A stretch of 64,000 bases of DNA from Leucocoprinus leucothites (lineage: Eukaryota > Basidiomycota > Agaricomycetes > Agaricales > Agaricaceae): NCBI GenBank assembly GCA_013368445.1, contig JAACJO010000031.1:310001-374000 (forward strand). Direction: 5' to 3'. This document shows, one piece after another, positions 25,846 through 36,600 of this stretch (positions within the stretch are counted from its first letter, which is position 1; each line of letters opens with the position of its first letter). The position numbers and the translations under genes were made by a program. The notes beneath the pieces are model-generated. The model worked only from the letters and a program-made list of their open reading frames with translations. It searched no databases and was not told where the DNA came from.

Positions 25846-28344
25846 TCACTCCCTGAACAAAGTCTTCTCTCGCAGGGTTCCAAATCTCCCCGGCCAAACG
25901 CTCTACAGAGATTGTTCAGCCCGAGGCTAAATCTCAAACAGCTGCCACCGGAAGATAATACTCTTTCCCCTACAGATGCAGTGACTCCGAGGTATGAGTT
26001 ATATCGTTAATTATGGAGGAGCTTTCATAATGTTCATTCTTCACAAGCTCGGCCTCGTCCTCTTCATTACTTCCTTCCATTAGACGCATTGACACTGCCA
26101 CTCAAGCCACAAGTGTTGTTCATAAGGAATCAAAAGGAGCTCCTTCAGAAACCCCAACAGTGTCCTCAACAGATGTATCTGTTGGGCTTTGGCCTGAATT
26201 CGTGAATCACAAGCGGAGGAAATTTGAATCAACAAAAGCCGTACGTTTCTTGAAGTTGCGATTTCAAAATCAAGTACCAAGTCACTTGCATGTAGTATGT
26301 GTTCGATACGATCAACAAATTTGGCAGAGTTTCGCTCGAGGTTTTAGATGGTGTCTTGCCGTATGGGCTCGACGGCGTTACGAAGCTTCTTCTGAACGTC
26401 TGGGATGCTGTAGAGAAGGTCAAGGTAAGTGTACGACCTTGCCCTTCGGTATTCTTGCTCAAATTTTTAGTCCAACGAAGAAGAATGCCTAACACTTGTG
26501 CGCCGTTGCGCGACAATCGTGGCCGCTCTGTACGAGGACATGAATAGAGAGCTTGATGATTCAGTACGGGATCAGATTGACAGACCACGCGAGCGTCTGG
26601 AAAAGTATGTGACACGACCTGTCCAGATGCATCAGCCGTAATGACCAGAGACAACAGGGCTTTCAATAAAATCATCTCCGTTGCCCTCAAATTGCATGAT
26701 TACAAGTGGTACAATCGCCTTGGGTCACACGACGATATTCTGCAAGAAATAGACGAGTGCCACCAAGCCCTCGATGATTGTCTTCAAACATTTTCGGTAA
26801 GTCGTCAATTACAGTTACATGTCAGGTCTGTAACGCAGAAAACCAACAGACATCTATTCTCTTGCGGATTCTCAATTCAATTAAACAACTGCAGACACCT
26901 TTAAATCCACACGTACCTCTCCCGAACGACGACACCCTCTCGACGAACTCGTCAAGCAGCTCCTTCCTTGATATTGCTGGTTTTGGTGTCTCCCAAAGTA
27001 CAAATGATATAAATCCTTCCAATCTTTCGGCACAACAGCTCACAGATATGATCCTCCGCCTGCAGGAAGAGCAGAAGCGTCGAGACAGAAGGAGAGATAC
27101 AGAGATACTCAGGCATCGTGCAGAGAAGGTTAGACGGAGTAAAACATGGCCTCTACCTGGAACAGATTTGGTCACCCCTACCTCGAACGAGACCGAGGGC
27201 TTCCTGGTGAAAGACTCTTCCGAGGTCCCACTGTGAGTTCGAGTCTCGTGGAGGGTAAATACCACTGACTTTTGCTTGTAGGTCGGATATACTTCTTTTG
27301 CATGTTGTCGGTCAAGGGTCACTTTCCACGGTGTATAAAGCAGTATGGAAAGAAAAAACCGTGGCCGTCAAGATTTACGCCAGTGGAAGCTCGAGCAAAA
27401 CCAAAATCACAAGCAAGATCAAAGACGTTGTCCGGAACGAACTGAAAATATGGAAGGAACTTGTACATTCCAATATTCTCCCCTTTCAGAACAGAGGCAC
27501 TGCTCCCGGAGGGTCAGAGGGTGTGCAGGTTGAGTTTGCTTTGAGTCCATTTTTGCCTCATGGAAACGTCTCGTCTTATCTAAGGCAAACGCGATGGAAT
27601 TATCACGGGATACCGAGTCACCCAAAGGACCTCGACAAACGGAGAATGCTTCTCGATACCGCCATGGGTATGGAGTATCTGCATACTAACACGATTCTGC
27701 ACGGAAACTTGAAAGCAAGTTCTTTAAATGCCAAAATCTTCTATCATTAATCATTCAACTGACCTAGGCAACGAACGTATTGGTGGACGAGAACCTGAGA
27801 TGTTTAGTGTCAGATTTTAAATATAGTAAGGACTTGAAGGATACAAGCGATCCCAGGAGCGAAGTTAATTGTAAGCCATCACTTCAGATACTTGTCCGTC
27901 CCAAGCTCACATCTAGAATTACAGATGGTCTCCGATGGCAGGCTCCTGAGGTGCTACGTGGAAGATCGGACTTACGAGAGTCTGTGGACATTTACGCCTA
28001 TGGCATTTTCTGTACCGAAGTCTTGAATTTCGGTGAGGTGCCGTGGCCTGACTGGGATGATGAAGATATTCGTCGTTGTGTACTAGGTGGGTGATTTAGT
28101 GCGGATTGGTATTTTTCTGACCCTGGGATTTGCAGACGAAGGCGGGAGGCCTGACTTCTCACACGAATTTGCGGAAGAGCTGGGTGTTAGGCCCCTCATT
28201 GAGCAGTGTTGGGCCGCATTTCCTGACACACGCCCACGATTCAAAAGTATTGTCCAAGCTTTAATAGAGGCCAGTGACAAAGGGCCAACTACTAGTAGCG
28301 ATCCCAGCGATCCCGGTTCTGGGAGCCTATTGATGAAACCTTGA
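25846..28344 (+). CDS. TKL-type pseudokinase with MLKL-like helical N-terminal region (5' end unresolved)
   Basis: Spliced exons give a low-complexity start, then a helical block (YVFDTINKFGRVSLEVLDGV, LLLNVWDAVEKVK, EEECLTLVRRCATIVAALYE) resembling the four-helix MLKL-type N-terminal domain of many basidiomycete kinases, a Lys/Arg/Glu-rich linker and a C-terminal kinase fold. The kinase part has a glycine loop (VVGQGSLSTVYKA) and the VAVKIY lysine. The catalytic loop reads HGNLKATN instead of HRDLKxxN, so the catalytic Asp is Asn, and DFG reads DFK. WQAPEVL and DIYAYGIF mark the activation segment end and helix F. One intron (27715-27769 region) uses a GC donor (AAA|GCAAGT), the only way to keep the catalytic loop in frame. 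It stops at 28342-28344. Probably a signalling pseudokinase, by analogy possibly related to regulated cell death. The start is uncertain: the frame is open from the acceptor at 25845 but I found no upstream ATG exon. Confidence 0.75.
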
Positions 28345-28789
28345 ATGGTTGTAATATAAAATACAGCACTAGAGAGCTGACCCTCTGAAGCGCAATATTT
28401 AATCACAGTGGATCGTGATCACTTAATCAAGCTAACGTATTAGGATATTTCGAATCCAGCTAGTATTTAAATCTCACATATAATACACTCTCGAATGCAT
28501 TTTCAGAAGGCCAAGCGTCTTCTTATTACCATGATGGTCCAGGCGTCGAAACTTGGGCTAGGCAGGATCACGTATCAATTTAGTTCGCAGATCACATGTC
28601 TCCGATGATCAGATAGAACACTGTAAACATTGTTTGTAGGGCGCCCAACATCACTGCCCTCGCCCACCAGCCTCGACACGGCATTGTGCTCTTGCGTTGG
28701 TGAGATGCTCGAAAGCAGACTTATAAAAGTGAGAAAGATGTCATTAAGGAAGTTACAAGTGTCAAGTCGTCAATCAAACTGGATTAACC
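28345..28789. other. Convergent spacer between kinase-like gene and ALDH member 7
   Basis: About 445 bp of 3' flanks of two converging genes, AT-rich. No gene or clear repeat seen. Confidence 0.45.
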
Positions 28790-31237
28790 TCATAGAACCT
28801 GGCCAATGTTCAAATGCACTGCCTTCACTTGAGTATATCTAACAGATACAGGGTTGCTTGAGAATCACGCTCGGGTCAAAGAGCTTAGGAGAAACTCACG
28901 CATGCAGGGCTTCTTCTCCCATTTCTCGTCCTATACCAGATTGCTTGTAGCCACCGAATGGAACGTTGATGTCCCCTGCTGTGGCATTGTTGACCTATCA
29001 GCGGGACAATGTTATCTCACGTTTGGAGGGAATGTTCGGATCAGAAACTCACGTAGATGACCCCAGCTTCCAATGCGTTCGCCATGCGAATGGCACGCGC
29101 AGAATTTTCCGTCAAGATGTTTGCTGCAAGACCGAATGTCGTGTCGTTGGCCCATTCAGTCACCTCTGAGGAAATGGATAGCTGTAGGTTAGCAAGTGAC
29201 TCAAGAGACTAGAAATAGTGGGTGCACCTTCTTCAGTCTTGAATTTGACGACGGCGCAGACGGGTCCAAATATTTCCTCCTGCATTATTTTCATGGATGG
29301 CTTCACATCGACAAAGACAGTCGGCTTGATGAAGTAACCCTCTTGGCCGAAACTCTCGCCGCCGATCTGCACTTTGGCGCCCTCAGATTTTCCGGAGGAT
29401 ATATAGCCCATTACACGCTATAGTAGAGTGTGAGATGGGCGCACGGTTAACATCAAGGGTACCGCTTACATCAAACTGGCCTTTTGATACTTGGGGACCA
29501 TGGCGCGTTCCGGCTTCAAATGGCTGGCCAGTCGCGCTTGTGAGCTCTTCGGTGAATGCCGTGAAGCCCTCAAGGAATTTGTCGTAGATTCCCTCTTGTA
29601 CATAGATACGCGACCCGGCAATACAAACTTGGCCTGAAGAAAGCAGTAAGATACCTTGATTCCGGATGTCCGACATTGAGTGAACGTACCCATGTTGTAG
29701 CTGGATAAAAAAATTCCACGTCAGACAAGTTGATAGCTTTTAGTGCTCGCTATTTACTCACAAGATACCATGAGCTGCCCACTTAATAGCCTGATCCAAG
29801 ACTGCATCATCGAAAACGATCGTTGGGCTCTTTCCACCAAGTTCCAACGTAACTGATTTTAGGTTTGACTCAGCTGACGCCTTGAGAATGTTGCGCCCAG
29901 TAATAATGCTACCGGTGAAAGAGATCTTGTCGACATTTGGATGTAAGGAAAGGGCAGAACCGACGGTATGACCTAAATAGGTGGATTTAGCAGTCAGATT
30001 TTGGCCCTTTACTACATGAGGTGAGCATCCGTACCATAGCCATTGACGAGGTTCAGAACGCCTGGAGGGAACCCTGCGTCGTTGAAAAGGTCCGCGATGA
30101 AGAGTGTGGTCAAAGGAGTAATCTCGGACGGCTAGTCATATTGAGAAAGACTCAAGTCAGTTGAACAACATTTTGTGATGAGCGTGATCGAACCTTGAGA
30201 ATCACAGTATTTCCGGTGGCGATGGCGGGTGCGATTTTTCCCACAGCTGATATCTATATTTTCGTCATCAGTAAACTTGATGACCGGAACCATATTCGGG
30301 GTTTTAAAACTTACAAGCGGTGAGTTCCATGGAATAATTTCTCCCTGAGTATAGGCTAAATAAACATATCCAGGCTTAGGAGTCGAAAGCGAACGCACCA
30401 CTACTCCGAAAGGCTCGTGCCTCGTATATGCGAACTTCTTATCATTGGTCTAAACGAATCTATCTTTTGTAATATGCTCATCAATTATGATGAGTGTGAC
30501 GAACCTCGATGGTCTTTCCATGGACCTTGTCCGCCCACCCGCCGAAATATCGCACGACATTCACGGCCGTGCTGACCTCGAACTCCTTAGTTGAGGAGAA
30601 CGGCTTGCCTGCGAGCGCTTGTCAAGGGCATATCGGGACTGTGATTCACATAATCTCGACTTACCAACATCCAGGGACATCAGGGCAGCCAGTTCATCGG
30701 CATAATTCTCCAACAAATCTGCAAACTTGCTGAGAATTCTTCCCCGTTGTGATCCCGGGACTTTAAGTCCCCACGACGTTTTGAATGCCTGAAACAGAAG
30801 ATTTGTTATCGACGGCTTGACCATCTTTGTTGGTATGGATTACAAACCTTCTTTGCTGCCTTGACTGCGTTATCGACATCCTGCTGTCCCCCTCCCGGTA
30901 TTGTGGTGATAACCTTCCCGCTGGCTGTCCCACATCGTGATGCTAAGTGGAAGCTTATCAGGAGGCCGTTTGTAGTACTCACCCGGATCAAAGACACTGA
31001 AACACATTCAGTATAACAAGGCTCTTCAATGCTCGATGAAAGGAATGGATGACGCACTCTATCAAATCTCCTCCATCGACAGGGTCAACCCATTCACCAT
31101 TGATGAATAAACTATGGTTCATACTCGTGAGCCGCAAATCCAGAATTCAGTGAGCAATTTTCGACATACCCTGTTTTAAGTGTCACAGATCCCTTGTATA
31201 AGGGGGTATTGAATTCATGAGTATAAGTTTTGACCAT
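28790..31237 (-). CDS. Aldehyde dehydrogenase, array member 7
   Basis: ALDH starting [16 protein letters not shown] (ATG 31237) and ending [12 protein letters not shown] at 28790. It shares the clade's dense intron plan and the 11-nt micro-exon (29690-29700). Motifs: [119 protein letters not shown]. All family catalytic residues are present and all junctions are in frame. It is separated from the rest of the array by the kinase-like gene. Closest in N-terminal sequence to member 1, which is also on the minus strand and marks the other edge of the array. Confidence 0.9.
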
Positions 31238-32167
31238 TTTTATGGTTGCTTTGTCTTCGAGATGATTTGTGTTTGTTGGATAATAGAGTGAGGATTTGGG
31301 TTGGAACGAGAGCTTGAAACTCTCTGGTCGCTCTTGTATCTTTATACACGCATCCTTTAAACCTACAAAGGGTACTGATTGGGAAGATGGAATAACTTCG
31401 AACTTCAGCAAATATACTTAGCGTTCCCGGTGAGAGCTCATAGGGTTGCCTCGTCTCCACAGCCCTACTGATGATTTGTGGCCATGACTGTCATGTGCTT
31501 GGTGGCATATGGACAGACGAGCATCGCTGGATAACATGTTTCCCAAATAAGGCCTAAGCACGCAAGCTCGAATGTTCCGAACAATTGATCGCCGAGGCGT
31601 GTCCGCATCGGAATCAACAAAAGTGTGATCTACCACAACAAACTGTGCGATAGACGAAGGTTCTTTGAAGAGGTTGTTTCAGAGTCTGAGAGAGAATGTA
31701 ACTATAAGTTCCACTATCGGTCAGCTGTCTCAAACGTGTCCGAGCCCCACCTTTGGCGTCGAGTATTATTGGCACTCATCAAGTATCAAAGAAGTGCAAG
31801 TGGCGCCGTGATCGCGATACAAGATAGCAGGGTACGCACCCCAAGTTTTCATTCATCAAATCAGCTAGTATCGTGTCGGTAATAGTAGCCTGGACCTGTA
31901 AAAATTCTCCGAAGAGCGTATTTTGAGCCTTGGTGTTAGCGCTCGCACTGGTAGTCCATTTTTGTAGAATAATCGTACTGTACGCGGTGATGAGTACCTT
32001 CTATGCAGCATGGTGCCGCAGATTTACTCAGGAGATTATACAACAACCGATATCGGAACTCCAGTTTGTACACACAGGTATGAGATGGAAGCATCCAGCC
32101 CCGACGCAAAGTGAGAGCTTCCAGAAGTCGAGTCAGATGAAGATGCCTCTCGAAAAGTGGCTACATA
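31238..32167. other. Upstream region of ALDH member 7
   Basis: A TATAAA on the minus strand (31340-31345) lies about 105 bp upstream of the ATG at 31237. The rest contains only short unassigned open frames up to the inverted-repeat element at 32168. Confidence 0.4.
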
Positions 32168-32804
32168 CAGTTATCTCTATAATAACCCATAGCAGTTCGG
32201 AGAAAGTCTGATCTATGGGTTTTGACCGGGTATGGGTTATGACAGAGATATTAAAAAAATACCATTAAAATAAACAATTCAATTTTGATTTACCTCGATT
32301 GTTTTCCAACTTCACACTGGATGCGAGCTATTTAGGAGTAAAATAATCGTATCCTTCACCTTTTCTGCCTCCTCCAAGTGGAGTTCCCGATTGAAGCTCT
32401 GGGGAATCTGCTCCATCTTCAGAGTAAATTGAAGGATCTGGGAGTGTTTCTAGGTGCCTTGTTAAGAGCTAAGATGCTGTTCGGCATCCTCGTCGGCAAT
32501 CTTTTGACCCTGTGACTCAGAGCCTGCTCTCAAGGAGGGTTCAGGGGGGATGAGGTTGTTGTTTGCATTTTTTTGAGACCTTTCTCGGTAGTTTTGAGTA
32601 CTTTGGTGGGGTATAGTGACTGTAGTGACTGTTTGTAAAATCATGTCTACTCAAATCCAAGTTACCCGACCTCCGGCGAAGGACAAGCGCCAAATGTTGA
32701 GCTACAAATGACTTTAACTACTATATAAAGTTCCCGGCGCTATGGATTTTTTGCCCTCACGAGCTATGGGTTACCACAGATATGGGTTATTACAGAGACA
32801 ACTG
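32168..32804. mobile_element. Non-autonomous TA-flanked inverted-repeat DNA element (Tc1/mariner- or pogo-like MITE)
   Basis: The left end CAGTTATCTCTATAATAACC and the reverse complement of the right end CAGTTGTCTCTGTAATAACC match over about 24 bases (through CCATA). Both ends are bordered by TA (32166-32167 and 32805-32806), the target duplication of the Tc1/mariner superfamily, whose ends often begin CAGT. The left 80 bp also contains a second inverted copy of the terminal motif (32229-32248), so that end can fold on itself. The right end carries an extra GCTATGGGTTACCACAGA copy. The 637-bp interior has no transposase frame that I recognise. Confidence 0.7.
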
Positions 32805-33816
32805 TAATGCATACCCTGTTTGAGTGCTTTCTGTGAAGCACCAGTGTCTGGTGGCTGTGAGTACTTGTTTCTCGAAATAGCCAATCAGCCCTCGGGTCAG
32901 CCACGAATGACGAACATCAGCTGTATCTCATCTCGAGCGCCCATAAACGGAGCGCCAAGACATATTCCGTCAATTTGACTTCGTAGACTTGGTGACCAAA
33001 CATATTACCATTTAGTACATAAGGGTATATGTATGCGTTGCTAGTGTACTTGATGGGACACACAGAGTTTTTAACCTGTGCCATAAGCGACCATCGCGTA
33101 GTGTCGGGACGAAACAATTTTATGAGTTGATCATGGCGACGTGCAGGTGAGTATGGACAGACAGTGAAAAGATGTATATGATTAACAGCTATGGTTGTAT
33201 GCACTCTACTGTTATAAGCAGATGGATTAGTATCGGTGTGATGATTATGTTCAGGAACCACATGTTAGGCATCTTCAAGCGAAAGGTTGAAGTACTTTGC
33301 TGGAAAAAGAGGAAGTGAAAGCAATAATAGTTTACGATTGATTCTATACCCGAGCATAGTAGTACCACATTACCACTACTTGAGGGAAGCGGAGACCTGG
33401 CAAAGAGGGCAAGTGAAGAAGACGCAAGTTCTCATGAGGGACCCAAATCAAAAGGGCTCGCGTGTTCGTCCTGACAACCCAACTACCTGTCCATCAATTG
33501 TCGATCAACTCCGTCGTAGCAACACAACGGCGAGATCTCACAACGAACGCTTGTGCATGTGCATGCGAAATATGTAGCATTGAGACACCACGATATATAT
33601 ATATGACTTCGAGCCAGGCGAGAGAAAATCTGTCATTCGTTCCTTCCCTCACTTTCTTGTCCGTTTTTCGGTTTCGTTTTCCTCTCCCCTTTTTATTTTT
33701 TCTTGACCTGAAGTCGGGTCTGGGTGTTGATCTCCACGACCTTCGCCATTCATTTTTATTCAAATTTACTTATATTTTCACTACTGTTGCATTGATCTGC
33801 ACATACATAATTTAGG
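32805..33816. other. Upstream region of the secreted-protein gene
   Basis: No supported gene. An (AT)n stretch at about 33590-33604 and a pyrimidine-rich tract up to the ATG at 33817 look like promoter and leader sequence of the next gene. Confidence 0.4.
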
Positions 33817-36600
33817 ATGGCCTCTACTAAACTCTCACAAACTCTTCTTCCACTGATTCTTGTTCTCTCCTCTACTGGACTCATACCACATGTACAAGCA
33901 GCAAATGACTGGAGTCAGCCTTGTTTCTCAGGTGTCTGCTCATATGATCTCCCCGCTACACCAGACGGAGCCTCAGGCACACTAAAAATCGTACGTCGCG
34001 AGCTATTCCCAAAATATCTTTGTTAACACAACGTATCTTCAAAGTGGGGAGCGGAAACGGCCATAGCAGATATAACGCAAGCAGCTGGATGGGAAATCCT
34101 TTCGTGCGACCCGCAAAGCCTAGCGCAGGATCTCAGAATCGTGTGTAAAACGTCCGATTCATCAGATGGGTGTGCGAAGCTGTTTGCCTCACCTAACGCT
34201 GGAGCAGCTGGAGCAGCTAGGCGGGCTGCCGCGTCGTCTTCACCGTCTGCAAGCGCGAGTGCAGCGGAGGCTTCGGGAACAGCACTGCCTTCAGATGGAA
34301 CCGAGGAAGGTGCTGTAGGAAAGGTCGTTAGGCTGCCTCAGAGTGTACGTTGCTTCGTTCAATTTACATTCGAATGTGCTCATCAGAACAAATTCTCACC
34401 TATTACTAACAGTGTGGCAAATCCGCATTCGCCCGCATCTCCAAGGCATGGATACCGACAGACCAATCTATTCCTCCTTCTGTTGCCCGAAGGTTGGTTC
34501 GAAGAGATGGGGAGACGCCCCAAGTCAAGGCTATCACCGTCGACGTGGATTTCGGGGCTGATAGTGACGCACGGTACGAGATCCCTTCTTCCAGCTACTT
34601 TTCTCGTATCTCATCCACATCTTTGGAAAACAGACATGGCCCAGTCGGGTTTGCAATAGTCGGCGCCAACTTCCCTGGAGCAGCAGCAAAAGGCGATCTC
34701 GACACATCCAGCATCGGCGTCAATAATTCCGCATCAGCACGAAGATCGTTCAGCCGGATTTACGCACAACGTGGATTCACAGATTTCGTGACCGACGCAG
34801 TGGATTCCGTTACTTCCTTGAATGACTTCGACGTTGACAAGTCAACTACGCTTAAACCTTTCGACGTCGATAAAACGTTCAACTTGATTGATCAACAAAT
34901 CAAGTGTACCGCTCCGGCACCTGTCGCGGGGTTGAATTCTAGTGTGGGCGTGAGCGGGAAGATCAAGGTGGACGTGGATGCGAAAGTACATGCTGTTGTG
35001 AGTTTGGGTGTTGTGGCTAGTGGTACGGTTATCCCGCCAAAAGTCGAAGATTTTGGTATCACGAGTGGTGAGATTGATATAGCTGTCTCTTCTGGAAGTG
35101 TTTGCTGATTCGGCTGAAGGTATGACGGCGAATGTGGACAGCACGATTATTATGAGTGCTGGTGTTGGTGGAACGCTTGACTCGGGAAAGATCAAGCTGT
35201 TCGAAGTTGGTGTTCCTGGATTGGATTTCCCTGGGTACGTCGTATTGTGGGTTCAAGAGTTGCGACGGGACTGACACGAAATGCAAATGTAGTGTGTTGT
35301 CGATTGGCCCAACGTTCCAAATCAACGCGCAAGCGAAAGCATCACTTGATCTGGATGTTGATATGACTGTGGGAGTGAAGTACAACATCGATAAGGCAGA
35401 ATTCACGTTCCCAAAGGGAGGAAGCAAAGGCGGCTCATTCACACCTGGAGATACCCGTATGTCCACTCTCTCCGATTTTCAAACTCTGGGTTTGTCCCTT
35501 TGTTGGAACTTTCTGCTGACGATAACCTCTATTCAGCACTAAAACTCTCCGTTCAACCATCGGGAACTGCAACAGGAACGATTGAAGCACATTTGATCCC
35601 AAGTCTGAACCTCGGAATTGACGCGTTAGGTGGAACGGTAGGAGCGGGAGTATTCGTAAACCTCGATGCAGTCGCGAAGGCTACTCTGGGTGTTGGGGCA
35701 ACTGGTGACAAAAAGGACATCACAATAAATCCACGCGCCTCCCCAGACTTCGATATCCAAGCAATTTCCAAAGGTATCGGACGGCTAGGCTATCCTGCAG
35801 CTGGGATCCGTGGACGGGGCCTGATCGGTGAGACGTATTTCAAGAAGAGAGTTCCTCAACCATTCGGGTTTGGAGACATAGTCGATGGCGTAAAGGGTGC
35901 TGCAAAGGATGTCGGAAGTGCAATTGGGGATGCGGCCAGTTCCGCCGGAGATGCTATTGGTGATGCTGCCAGTGCGGTGAAAGACAAAGCTGGGGACGTC
36001 GTTGATGATATTACTGGCAAGGATGACTCGCCTGCGACGACAACCGCAATAGCCGTGGATGCTGTTTCGCCAAGTAAAACAGTAGCGCCGGAAAAGTCGG
36101 AGACTGCGACGACCAGCAAAGCACCAGAGAAAGAAACGAAGACGGCGGAGGCACCGAAGCCAAGCGCAACAGAAGGCGCCGGCGACTCTGCCGATGCCGG
36201 CTTTGGTGGATGTCTCAAGATGGACGCCGGGTTATCGGTCAACGTCGGTGCTACCGCGAATTTCTTCGGATTGTTCAGTCCATCAACCACGCTTCCTTTG
36301 TTCTCAAAGGACTTCCCGCTATTCAAGGTATGTACCAGTCGTCCTGCTATCCCTTTATGTGGATTGGCCGTGACTGGTGGCCAATGATATCGAACATATG
36401 AAACTGACGACGAATTTTAGAAATGTTTCGGGGATTCGACCCAGGTCGAACGGCGTAATGAGGGTGGTTCCGGAAGAGTAGTTCGAGATTCGACATCCAC
36501 GGTTGGAAAGAGAGCGTTCGATCTGACGTGTAATGGCATCAATGTGGGTAAGGCAACACAGTTAGTGAATGATGTGGTTGCTGCGTCAAAGCTTGCGTAG
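33817..36600 (+). CDS. Large secreted protein with Ala/Ser/Lys-rich low-complexity tail (DUF7223-like)
   Basis: The N-terminus has a basic start and a hydrophobic core ending near HVQAAND, a convincing signal peptide. Then follow a Cys-containing N-region (CFSGVCSYDLP), a Ser/Ala-rich linker, a long beta-rich region with repeated patterns such as GVGGTLDSGKI, GVPGLDFPG, VLSIGPTF and LIPSLNLGIDALGG, and an amphipathic low-complexity run (DAASSAGDAIGDAASAV and a Thr/Lys/Ala/Pro stretch) before a Cys-containing C-terminus ending VAASKLA-stop. I recognise the architecture as the uncharacterised DUF7223-type family of fungal extracellular proteins, from memory only. Six or seven introns; one must be only 31 nt (35068-35098) to keep frame between GITS and FADSAEG. 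Function unknown. Confidence 0.75.

Noticed and set aside
32462..32644. 60-codon minus-strand frame inside the inverted-repeat element as a transposase remnant
   Set aside because: No DDE or helix-turn-helix motif and too short; I treat the element as non-coding.
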